Assembly (NCBI GenBank): GCA_002350465.1
Contig: DEEW01000004.1
Span: 18,704-24,013, forward strand
Direction: 5' to 3'
DNA: 5,310 bases
DNA from: Lachnospiraceae bacterium UBA2868
GTDB taxonomy: Bacteria; Bacillota_A; Clostridia; Lachnospirales; Lachnospiraceae
Shown here: in pieces, positions 1 to 5,310 of the stretch
How positions within the stretch are numbered: the first letter of the stretch is position 1
Layout: each line of letters opens with the position of its first letter
Made by a program: the position numbers and the translations under genes
Notes under the pieces: model-generated
Told to the model about the DNA's origin: nothing
What the model saw: only the letters and a program-made list of their open reading frames with translations
The model's database searches: none

Positions 1-116
1 ATATCAATAATGCTATGGAAGAGTCTCTTCAGCAGGATGAGGAACTGTTCAGACAGATCTACGGTGATGATGTCTATGAACAGATGCAGCAGATCATCAA
101 GGAGGACAGCCTTTGA
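1..116 (+). CDS. C-terminal end of an unidentified upstream protein (5' partial)
   Basis: The reading frame is open from the left edge (first full codon at 3) and closes with TGA at 114-116, leaving 37 visible residues. They are strongly acidic and glutamine-rich (MEESLQQDEELF, then IYGDDVYEQMQQIIKEDSL at the very end) and look like an amphipathic helical C-terminus. An in-frame ATG at 15 exists, but the frame is open upstream of it, so this is more likely the tail of a longer gene than a short gene of its own. The last bases overlap the TTG start of the next gene by 4 bp, and the next gene's ribosome binding site lies within this coding sequence, suggesting co-translation. No domain can be recognised from so short a piece and I assign no function. 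Confidence 0.6.
   Translation, partial: INNAMEESLQQDEELFRQIYGDDVYEQMQQIIKEDSL
99..105 (+). promoter_or_regulatory. Strong ribosome binding site that decides a TTG start
   Basis: The sequence AAGGAGG is a near-perfect Shine-Dalgarno site and ends 7 bases before the TTG at 113. No ATG or GTG lies close downstream in the same frame, so this site is the main argument that the SprA-related gene begins at TTG 113 inside a TTGA stop/start overlap. Confidence 0.75.
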
Positions 117-631
117 TCGGAATAAGCGGATATGGGAATTCACCATTAACCGGATACATTTACGGATCATATGCAGGCGTCTCGAACGCAGGCTCTGCTG
201 ATGGCGGCCAAAATGTGGGTGCAATCAAGAATCCCGGAGAGTCTACCAAGGTATCCCCGGGGAGAAAATCGTCCCCTGCGGAATGCCAGACCTGCAAAGA
301 GAGAAAGTATCAGGACGGGTCGGATGAGAACGTATCGTTCAAATCCGCACAGCATATATCGCCTACAGAGGCCGGAGCGCGTGTAAGAGCCCACGAACAG
401 GAGCATGTTGCCAACGCATACTCCAAAGCGGAGGAGAAAGGCGGGAAGGTTATTAACGCCAGCGTATCGATACATACGGCGATTTGCCCTGAATGCGGAA
501 GAACCTACGTGTCAGGTGGGTTAACGAGAACATCCATCAAATATCCGAACGAAAACAATCCTTACCAGAAGAATAAAAAAGCAAATGACGGACTCGGAAT
601 GAAGGGCCAGAGCGTAGACATGGCCATATAA
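113..631 (+). CDS. SprA-related family protein, putative zinc metalloprotease-like
   Basis: A 172-residue protein starting at TTG, chosen because AAGGAGG sits 7 bases upstream and the start overlaps the previous stop as TTGA. Residues 1 to about 57 are rich in Gly, Ser, Asn and Pro and are probably disordered, with no signal peptide or membrane segment. A compact region follows: C58-x2-C61, the stretch KYQDGSDENVSFKSA, ISPTEAGARVRAHEQEH with an HExxH motif at 94-98, then SVSIHTAICPECGR with C125-x2-C128, and YVSGG at 132-136. This pattern matches the SprA-related family as I recall it from Clostridia. HExxH is the classic zinc-protease signature and the paired cysteines could bind a structural zinc, but peptidase activity is inferred, no third catalytic zinc ligand can be named from sequence, and the biological role is unknown. 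The 33 bp to the next gene contain no obvious terminator. Confidence 0.8.
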   Translation: MIGISGYGNSPLTGYIYGSYAGVSNAGSADGGQNVGAIKNPGESTKVSPGRKSSPAECQTCKERKYQDGSDENVSFKSAQHISPTEAGARVRAHEQEHVANAYSKAEEKGGKVINASVSIHTAICPECGRTYVSGGLTRTSIKYPNENNPYQKNKKANDGLGMKGQSVDMAI

Positions 632-651
632 CGCAGGCGGGCATTTGCAAC

Positions 652-656
652 AGGAG
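652..656 (+). promoter_or_regulatory. Ribosome binding site of the DUF975 gene
   Basis: AGGAG lies 8 bases before the ATG at 665, within the 33-bp gap 632-664. That gap holds no convincing -35/-10 pair and no stem-loop followed by a T run, so transcription probably reads through from the SprA-related gene. Confidence 0.65.
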
Positions 657-664
657 TTTTACTG

Positions 665-1444
665 ATGAATCATACATCGATATCTGATTTGAAAGCAAAG
701 GCAAAGGATCAGTTACTTGGCAATTACGGAATAGCAACCGGGTCCTTTGCCCTTCTTTTTGTGCTTGTGTATGCGCTTATCTCCATACTTATAGGTGCGT
801 TTGCCGCAAGTATCACCCCGGACGCTGTGGCAGCAACGGGGGGAAGCGTTTCGAACCAAATAAAATCATATGCGATAAGCACTGTTATTGCCATACTTTC
901 AGCGGTTCTTACAGTGGGTCACCTGTACATACTGAAGCAGATCAGTGAGGGAGGCAGACCTATAATGTCGGACCTCTTCTTCGCCATCAGAAATCACCCC
1001 GACAAGGTTATAATCATTGCCCTAACTCTGATTCTGGCACAGATCATATTATGCCTTCCGGCAACTCTTGTGGGCGGCTCTTTGGCATCCGGACAGAATC
1101 TTGATTTTGACGGAAAGACTTTTCTGCTGTATATCGTTTTATATCTTGCAGGTATGATTGCATCCTGCTATATTGATCTGATGCTTGCTATGTCCTATAT
1201 GATATATCTTGACGATCCCGAGAAGAGGGTTACCGAAATTATCAGGCAGAGCATTTCTATGATGAAGGGTAACAAATTCAGATATTTCTACATGATCCTG
1301 TCCTTTTTTGGCTACTGGGCATTAATACTGCTTAGCATCGGAATAGCCGCATTGTGGGTGATTCCGTACCAGAACATGACAGTTGTACAGTTTTATACTG
1401 ATCTGCGCGATAACAGTAATTATGCAGAGGTAGAGGAATTATGA
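665..1444 (+). CDS. DUF975 family integral membrane protein
   Basis: A 259-residue protein with about five hydrophobic segments, near residues 27-48, 69-91, 114-138, 153-181 and 208-234, following a short soluble N-terminus (SDLKAKAKDQLLGNY) typical of the family. The C-terminal part carries the family's most recognisable pattern: SISMMKGNKFRYFYMILSF, then a Gly-rich helix ending in ALWVIPY, then FYTDL. DUF975 proteins are widespread in Firmicutes cytoplasmic membranes and have no established function, so none is assigned. The start is supported by AGGAG 8 bases upstream. The stop overlaps the next ATG as ATGA, implying translational coupling to the YcxB-like protein. The length is normal and the gene appears intact. 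The family call is from remembered motif similarity. Confidence 0.85.
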   Translation: MNHTSISDLKAKAKDQLLGNYGIATGSFALLFVLVYALISILIGAFAASITPDAVAATGGSVSNQIKSYAISTVIAILSAVLTVGHLYILKQISEGGRPIMSDLFFAIRNHPDKVIIIALTLILAQIILCLPATLVGGSLASGQNLDFDGKTFLLYIVLYLAGMIASCYIDLMLAMSYMIYLDDPEKRVTEIIRQSISMMKGNKFRYFYMILSFFGYWALILLSIGIAALWVIPYQNMTVVQFYTDLRDNSNYAEVEEL

Positions 1445-1917
1445 GCGCAGAATTTGACGTTAAGATGACAACCGGCAAGATGTACGATTACATGCTCAGG
1501 CACACTTTTACGTCTTTTGCGGGGATTGTAGGGGAGTTTCTCGGGATAGTACTTGTAGCCGGTGCATTTGTGTACAAGCAGTGGATATATATTATATTTG
1601 GAATGATTTGTATCCTGTATCAGCCTGTTGCCCTATATTTCAGAGCAAAACGGCAGGTTACGGGCAATGAGGTCTTCAAAGATCCGCTGCATTATATTGT
1701 CGATGATAACGGAATAACGGTTAGGAGCGGTGATAATACCGATTCTCTTACATGGGACAAAATATATAAGGTTGTATCAACCTCGCGTTCAGTGATAGTG
1801 TACACGGGACGTGTTAATGCATGTATCTTTCCGAAGGAAGACATGGGCCCGGTCAAGGATACGGTAATACAGATAATAAGCACTCATCTTGATCCGAAGC
1901 AGGTAAATATACGGTGA
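1441..1917 (+). CDS. YcxB-like family membrane protein
   Basis: A 158-residue protein with two adjacent hydrophobic segments near residues 24-45 and 47-66, separated by a very short turn (YKQW). A cytosolic C-terminal domain of about 85 residues follows. The latter has the YcxB-like pattern: HYIVDDNGITVRSG, then LTWDKIYKVVSTSRSVIVYTG, then ACIFPKEDMG. These are beta-rich pieces resembling a small PH-like fold, as in other YcxB-like proteins, whose function is unknown. The ATG overlaps the DUF975 stop by 4 bp and AGAGG at 1432-1436 provides a binding site 4 bases upstream. The 3' end abuts or overlaps tsaE. The pairing of two poorly understood membrane proteins suggests they may act together, but nothing in the sequence says how. 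Confidence 0.78.
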   Translation: MSAEFDVKMTTGKMYDYMLRHTFTSFAGIVGEFLGIVLVAGAFVYKQWIYIIFGMICILYQPVALYFRAKRQVTGNEVFKDPLHYIVDDNGITVRSGDNTDSLTWDKIYKVVSTSRSVIVYTGRVNACIFPKEDMGPVKDTVIQIISTHLDPKQVNIR

Positions 1918-2369
1918 TGGTGAAAAAGATAGAGTCTTATAGCGAAAAAGATACGTTTGATACGGCAAGAAAGCTTGCCGAAGTGTCTAAAAAGGGTGAT
2001 ATATACGCGCTTGTCGGAGATCTTGGAGTCGGAAAAACCGCTTTTGCCAAGGGATTTGCCGAAGGGCTCGGAATAAGAGAGAGTATAGTAAGCCCGACGT
2101 TTACGATCCTGCAGATATACGAGAGCGGAAGAATGCCGCTGTATCATTTCGATGTTTACCGGATCGGAGATGTTTCCGAGATGGATGAGATCGGATATGA
2201 GGACTGCTTCTGGGGCGATGGTGTAAGCCTTGTGGAGTGGGCTGATATAGTAAGAGATATATTTCCGGAAAACACCGTAAAGGTAACGATTGAAAAGGAC
2301 CTTTCAAAGGGCGTGGATTACCGGATGATTACGATAGAAAGTAATAAAGATGAAGATAATAGCCATTGA
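1917..2369 (+). CDS. tsaE: tRNA threonylcarbamoyladenosine biosynthesis ATPase TsaE
   Basis: TsaE is the P-loop ATPase that works with the TsaB-TsaD dimer in the cytoplasm to transfer the threonylcarbamoyl group to A37 of ANN-decoding tRNAs. Numbered from the ATG, the 150-residue protein shows a Walker A motif GDLGVGKT at 34-41, the family signature SPTF at 59-62, HFDVYR at 77-82 (its Asp80 matches the Walker-B-like residue of the family) and VEWAD at 106-110 with the conserved Glu-Trp. All hallmark residues are present and the length is usual. The start is ambiguous: GTG at 1914 overlaps the previous stop by 4 bp, while ATG at 1917 overlaps it by 1 bp. The nearest Shine-Dalgarno-like AGGT at 1901-1904 is weak and does not decide. 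Coupling to the YcxB-like gene is likely either way. The gene runs 20 bp into tsaB. Confidence 0.95.
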   Translation: MVKKIESYSEKDTFDTARKLAEVSKKGDIYALVGDLGVGKTAFAKGFAEGLGIRESIVSPTFTILQIYESGRMPLYHFDVYRIGDVSEMDEIGYEDCFWGDGVSLVEWADIVRDIFPENTVKVTIEKDLSKGVDYRMITIESNKDEDNSH

Positions 2370-3057
2370 TTCATCGGGACTTGTTGCGACGGTTGCGATT
2401 GCAACCGGCGATTCCATAATAGCCGAGTATACGGTGAATTACAAAAAAACCCATTCCCAGACTCTGCTTCCGATGCTTGATGAGATAAGCCGGATGACGG
2501 AACTTGACCTTGATACGGTAGATGCTGTAGCGGTAGCGGCAGGTCCGGGATCGTTTACCGGTCTTCGCATAGGTTCGGCTACGGCAAAGGGACTGGCGCT
2601 GGCACTGGATAAGCCGATAATAGAAGTTCCCACGGTAGATGCGCTTGCAATGAACTTATGGGGCATAACGGATGTCATCTGTCCGATAATGGATGCAAGA
2701 AGGAGTCAGGTATACACGGGCTTTTACGAATTTACAGCTGATGGCGAATTAAATGTTCTTCATGAGCAGTTTGCAGAAGATATTGTAAAGGTTACACAGA
2801 TGCTTGATGAGATCGGACGCCCGGTTGTTTTTCTGGGTGATGGTGTACCGGTATCAAAAGATCTGATATCTGCCAATATTAAGGTTCCGTACAGGTTTGC
2901 GCCGGCGCATTGTGCAAGGCAAAGGGCAGCAGCCCTTGCAGTACTTGCCGGAAAGTATTATGAAGAAGGCAGGACGGTCAGTGCTGCGGACCATAAACCG
3001 GAATACCTGCGCGTAAGCCAGGCTGAGCGAGAAAATGCCGGGATTGCGAAGCAATGA
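2350..3057 (+). CDS. tsaB: tRNA threonylcarbamoyladenosine biosynthesis protein TsaB
   Basis: TsaB is the ASKHA-fold partner that dimerises with TsaD and scaffolds TsaE in t6A37 synthesis; in bacteria it is a structural subunit without the metal site of TsaD. The 235-residue protein begins with the characteristic MKIIAIDSSG and has the conserved GPGSFTGLRIG at 65-75, followed by TAKGLALAL. DARRSQVYTGFY lies at 115-126, GDG at 163-165 and a C-terminal PEYLR at 217-221. Length and motifs are normal. The start inside tsaE is fixed by the canonical N-terminus although the upstream binding site is poor (only GAAAG-like), which fits re-initiation or coupling with tsaE. The stop overlaps the rimI start as ATGA. 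An older name for this family is YeaZ. Confidence 0.96.
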   Translation: MKIIAIDSSGLVATVAIATGDSIIAEYTVNYKKTHSQTLLPMLDEISRMTELDLDTVDAVAVAAGPGSFTGLRIGSATAKGLALALDKPIIEVPTVDALAMNLWGITDVICPIMDARRSQVYTGFYEFTADGELNVLHEQFAEDIVKVTQMLDEIGRPVVFLGDGVPVSKDLISANIKVPYRFAPAHCARQRAAALAVLAGKYYEEGRTVSAADHKPEYLRVSQAERENAGIAKQ

Positions 3058-3491
3058 ATATTATGATACGCACCATGACAGAATCCGATATACCTGAGGT
3101 GGCAAAGCTTGAGACCGAAGTTTTTACCGATCCGTGGTCCGAGAAGGTATATCGCGAAACTTTCCTGCTGCAGGGAGTGGAATATGTTGTTGCCTGCGAC
3201 GATAACAATATTGTAGGTGCTGCCGGAGTCAGAAATATTGTAGGCACCGGAGAAATAACAAATGTTATGGTAAGATCCGGATACAGAGGCAACGGTATCG
3301 GAAGACGGATGCTTGAAGAACTCCTCGAACGTGGCAGAAAGCTTGGGGCAACCGAATTTACGCTTGAGGTAAGAGTTGGGAACGAGCCGGCAATCAGGCT
3401 CTATGAAAGCCTTGGCTTTGTATGTGAGGGAGTCAGACCGGGGTTTTACAACAACCCGAAAGAAGATGCAGCAATATACTGGTTGCATTAA
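3054..3491 (+). CDS. rimI: GNAT N-acetyltransferase RimI (ribosomal protein S18 alanine N-acetyltransferase)
   Basis: RimI transfers an acetyl group from acetyl-CoA to the N-terminal alanine of ribosomal protein S18 in E. coli; the true substrate here is not shown. The 145-residue protein is a single GNAT domain: IRTMTESDIPEVAKLE at the N-terminus, FTDPWS at 24-29, the acetyl-CoA pyrophosphate loop YRGNGIG at 77-83 and LEVRVGN at 104-110. Glu105 and Tyr117 align with the proposed catalytic acid and Tyr of enteric RimI. AIRLYESLGF spans 113-122, with the typical YNNPKEDA near the end. The ATG at 3054 overlaps the tsaB stop by 4 bp; an ATG at 3063 would also give a plausible RimI N-terminus, and the binding site is weak for both. 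Its position directly after tsaB is the common arrangement in Firmicutes. Confidence 0.92.
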   Translation: MNIMIRTMTESDIPEVAKLETEVFTDPWSEKVYRETFLLQGVEYVVACDDNNIVGAAGVRNIVGTGEITNVMVRSGYRGNGIGRRMLEELLERGRKLGATEFTLEVRVGNEPAIRLYESLGFVCEGVRPGFYNNPKEDAAIYWLH

Positions 3492-3519
3492 ATAACAGAT
3501 GATTCATAACAGGTGATAT

Positions 3520-4434
3520 ATGCTTGACGTTTGTTTGCTCGGGACCGGAGGAATGATGCCGCTCCCGTACAGATGGCTGACGTCCCTTATGATGAGGATA
3601 GGCGGCAGCAATATTTTAATAGACTGCGGAGAGGGAACACAGATAGCGATCAAGGAGAAAGGATGGAGTCCCAACCCGATAGATGTTATCTGCTTTACCC
3701 ATTATCATGCGGATCATATAAGCGGTTTGCCGGGACTGCTTCTAAGTATAGGCAATTCCGACAGAACCGATCCTATAACGATGATAGGTCCAAGGGGACT
3801 TGAGAGAGTTGTAAGCTCGTTGCGAATAATAGCTCCGGAGCTTCCTTTTGATATAAAATTTCTTGAGATTGAAGGAACAAGGGCGACATTTTCCTTTAAC
3901 GGCTATGAGATAGATGCGTTTAAGGTAAGTCATAATGTAACATGCTACGGATACTCCCTCAGGGTCCCTAGGATAGGAAGATTTGATGCAGATAAGGCGA
4001 AGGAGCTGGGAATTCCGCTTCCTTACTGGAGCCGGCTTCAAAAGGGTGAGATTATAACCGATGAGACGGGCAGTTATACCCCGGATATGGTCATCGGTCC
4101 TGCAAGGCGTGGACTCAAGGTAACGTACTGTACGGATTCCCGTCCTGTTCCGGTAATCAGCGAAATGGCTTCGGGAGCGGATCTGTTTATATGCGAAGGT
4201 ATGTACGGAGAGCCGGGAATGGAGGAGAAAGCCAAGGAGCACAAGCATATGACTTTCTACGAGGCTGCAAAGCTTGCCAAGAGTGCTGAGCCCTCCCCTA
4301 AAGAGATGTGGCTTACCCACTATTCACCCTCGCTTTCGTATCCGAAGGATTATGAGAAAGAAGTAAGAAAGATTTTCAGGAATACCCACGTGGCCAAGGA
4401 CGGCCGCAGTGTCAGCTTGATGTTTGAGGATTGA
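3520..4434 (+). CDS. rnz: Ribonuclease Z (tRNA 3'-end processing endonuclease)
   Basis: RNase Z is a zinc-dependent metallo-beta-lactamase-fold endonuclease that removes the 3' trailer of tRNA precursors, chiefly those lacking an encoded CCA. The 304-residue protein has the full ligand set: THYHADH at 60-66 (H61, H63, D65, H66), H138 in VSHN, D206 in YCTDSRP and H267 in LTHYS; HKHMT at 241-245 supplies the family's C-terminal His motif. The 68-residue spacing between H138 and D206 leaves room for the tRNA-gripping arm (RFDADKAKELGIP onward, about 154-185), so this looks like a standard bacterial form. The N-terminal loop reads GTGGMMPLPYRWLTS rather than the usual GTGAG-P-RN-SS. AGGTG at 3511-3515 is a good binding site for the ATG. 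A 28-bp gap separates it from rimI, with no visible promoter or terminator. Confidence 0.93.
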   Translation: MLDVCLLGTGGMMPLPYRWLTSLMMRIGGSNILIDCGEGTQIAIKEKGWSPNPIDVICFTHYHADHISGLPGLLLSIGNSDRTDPITMIGPRGLERVVSSLRIIAPELPFDIKFLEIEGTRATFSFNGYEIDAFKVSHNVTCYGYSLRVPRIGRFDADKAKELGIPLPYWSRLQKGEIITDETGSYTPDMVIGPARRGLKVTYCTDSRPVPVISEMASGADLFICEGMYGEPGMEEKAKEHKHMTFYEAAKLAKSAEPSPKEMWLTHYSPSLSYPKDYEKEVRKIFRNTHVAKDGRSVSLMFED

Positions 4435-4440
4435 CATAGG

Positions 4441-5028
4441 ATGAAACGTCGCAATCCCACAAGAGTAATAGTTGTGTTTACGATGCTCGCAGTATTTGTT
4501 GTGGGCTTGTTTTTCTATATTTCAAACAAGTCAAAGGTTATTTCCGAGGGCAGAGTGCAGACAATGACGGCTGTTCAGGAAATACTTGCGAGAAATCTTG
4601 ATACCAATTATCCTCCTACCCCGAAAGAGGTTCTGAAGTTCTACAGTGAGATAACAAGGTGCTTCTACGGTGAGGAATATACCGAGGAGGAACTTGAGAG
4701 ACTTGCGAGCTTTTCAAGGAAGCTTTTTGATGATGAACTGGTTGCAAATCAGACGGACGAACAATACTTAAGTGCCCTTAAGATGGATATAGAAAGCTGG
4801 AAGAAGGACAAAAAGGTAATCTCCAGCTATTCGGTATCAAGCAGTACGGACGTTCAGGAGTATTCATACGGCGGATATGAGTGGGCACAGCTTTACTGCA
4901 CATATTCGATAAGAATGGGAACAAATGTAGCGCCGATCCAGGAGCATTTTATTATGAGGAAGGATTCAAAAGGACACTGGAAAATCCTTGGATGGGAGCT
5001 TGTTACCCCGGAGGATGACAATGGATAA
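4441..5028 (+). CDS. Membrane-anchored protein of unknown function (possibly DUF6715 family)
   Basis: A 195-residue protein with a basic N-terminus (MKRRNPTR) and one hydrophobic segment at about 9-27, followed by a Ser/Lys stretch. This predicts a type II signal anchor with the rest outside the cytoplasm. There is no Cys at the end of the hydrophobic segment, so it is not a lipoprotein. The soluble part contains a predicted helical region with [18 protein letters not shown] at 60-77 and an acidic [16 protein letters not shown] beta-rich C-terminus follows ([32 protein letters not shown]), whose helix-then-sheet order is reminiscent of NTF2-like folds. I recall a Lachnospiraceae family, DUF6715, of this kind, but that match is from memory and tentative. 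It starts 6 bp after rnz, with GAGGA at 4426-4430 upstream, and its end overlaps tsaD by 8 bp. No function is assigned. Confidence 0.8.
   Translation: MKRRNPTRVIVVFTMLAVFVVGLFFYISNKSKVISEGRVQTMTAVQEILARNLDTNYPPTPKEVLKFYSEITRCFYGEEYTEEELERLASFSRKLFDDELVANQTDEQYLSALKMDIESWKKDKKVISSYSVSSSTDVQEYSYGGYEWAQLYCTYSIRMGTNVAPIQEHFIMRKDSKGHWKILGWELVTPEDDNG
5010..5014 (+). promoter_or_regulatory. Ribosome binding site that decides the tsaD start
   Basis: GGAGG lies 6 bases before the ATG at 5021, inside the 3' end of the preceding gene. It supports 5021 as the start and therefore an 8-bp overlap. The other nearby ATG at 5028 is out of frame with TsaD. Confidence 0.75.
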
Positions 5029-5310
5029 TGTCAGAATCCTTGCAATTGAGAGCTCCTGCGATGAAACTGCCGCGGCAGTTGTGGAAAACGGACGTAAGGT
5101 ATTGTCGAATATCATATATTCCCAGATTGACCTTCACACACTTTATGGCGGTGTTGTCCCGGAGATAGCATCCCGTAAGCACATCGAAAAGATCAACCCT
5201 GTGATAGAGGCTGCTCTTTCGGAGGCAGGGTGTACACTTTCAGATCTGTCTGCAATTGCGGTAACTTACGGTCCCGGTCTTGTGGGACCGCTTCTTGTGG
5301 GAGTTGCCGA
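5021..5310 (+). CDS. tsaD: tRNA N6-adenosine threonylcarbamoyltransferase TsaD (3' partial)
   Basis: TsaD (older names Gcp, YgjD) is the catalytic subunit that transfers threonylcarbamoyl from threonylcarbamoyl-AMP to A37 of ANN-decoding tRNA, in complex with TsaB and TsaE. Only the first 96 residues are in the window; the frame stays open to the right edge. The N-terminus is unmistakable: [16 protein letters not shown] at 6-21, then [19 protein letters not shown] at 34-52 with KHIEKI after it. [17 protein letters not shown] at 80-96 is the counterpart of the TsaB GPGSFTG motif. The metal-binding HxxxH of the family lies just beyond the edge, so catalytic competence cannot be confirmed here. 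The start is set by GGAGG at 5010-5014. It completes the t6A transferase set with tsaE and tsaB upstream. Confidence 0.96.
   Translation, partial: MDNVRILAIESSCDETAAAVVENGRKVLSNIIYSQIDLHTLYGGVVPEIASRKHIEKINPVIEAALSEAGCTLSDLSAIAVTYGPGLVGPLLVGVA

Noticed and set aside
10..201. Plus-strand 63-codon frame across the first gene junction
   Set aside because: It overlaps both the upstream gene tail and the SprA-related start in another frame, and its Arg/Ser-rich composition is typical of an out-of-frame reading.
632..664. Possible promoter or terminator in the gap before the DUF975 gene
   Set aside because: The 33 bases contain only the AGGAG binding site; no hairpin with a T tract and no paired promoter boxes are visible.
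2958..3488. Minus-strand open frame of 176 codons opposite rimI
   Set aside because: It lies antisense to a gene with clear GNAT motifs, shows no recognisable domain, and its length is explained by codon bias of the sense gene.
3742..4320. Minus-strand open frame of 192 codons opposite rnz
   Set aside because: It is antisense to a complete RNase Z with all zinc ligands; the translation is rich in Arg, Ser and Leu without domain character, as expected for a shadow frame.
4431..4436. TTGACA resembling a -35 promoter box at the end of rnz
   Set aside because: No TATAAT-like -10 is found 16-18 bases downstream, where the sequence is the coding start of the next gene; the match also contains the rnz stop codon.
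4441..4540. Lipoprotein signal peptide in the unknown protein before tsaD
   Set aside because: The hydrophobic segment is not followed by a Cys in a lipobox context; the next residues are Ser, Asn and Lys, so an uncleaved anchor fits better.
5269..5290. Perfect 7-bp inverted repeat (CGGTCCC, 8-base loop, GGGACCG) in tsaD
   Set aside because: It falls on codons for the conserved GPGLVGP motif, where repeated Gly-Pro naturally gives complementary sequence; there is no T run and it is early in the gene.

Overview
The window is a dense, entirely plus-strand run of genes from what looks like a member of the Clostridia, most likely Lachnospiraceae (for example the Butyrivibrio/Roseburia/Lachnospira area). 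The pointers are the order tsaE-tsaB-rimI-...-tsaD, a DUF975 membrane protein, a YcxB-like protein, a SprA-related protein of a type common in Clostridia, moderate GC (mid-40s % by eye) and heavy use of AGA/AGG and ATA codons. This placement is inferred from gene content, not from a marker gene.

Layout: (1) The 3' end of an unidentified upstream gene (1-116) overlaps by 4 bp a SprA-related putative zinc protein with an HExxH motif and two CxxC pairs (113-631, TTG start). (2) After a 33-bp gap comes a five-helix DUF975 membrane protein (665-1444), overlapped by 4 bp by a YcxB-like two-helix membrane protein (1441-1917). (3) That gene overlaps the start of tsaE (1917-2369; GTG at 1914 is an alternative start). 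tsaE overlaps tsaB by 20 bp (2350-3057), and tsaB overlaps rimI by 4 bp (3054-3491). (4) A 28-bp gap leads to ribonuclease Z (rnz, 3520-4434). (5) Six bp later is an unrecognised single-pass membrane-anchored protein (4441-5028). It overlaps by 8 bp the start of tsaD (5021 onward), which is cut off by the window edge.

The functional core is tRNA maturation. TsaB, TsaD and TsaE together install the threonylcarbamoyl group at A37 (t6A) of tRNAs that read ANN codons. RNase Z makes the 3' end of tRNA precursors. RimI is a GNAT N-terminal acetyltransferase that habitually travels with tsaB and tsaD. The membrane proteins and the SprA-related protein have no known link to tRNA biology, and the shared transcription unit is inferred only from spacing and overlaps. 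No internal promoter, terminator, RNA gene, mobile element, repeat array or CRISPR was found. No stretch above 40 bp lacks a gene. I see no clearly new system: the items most worth a second look are the SprA-related protein and the membrane-anchored protein wedged between rnz and tsaD.
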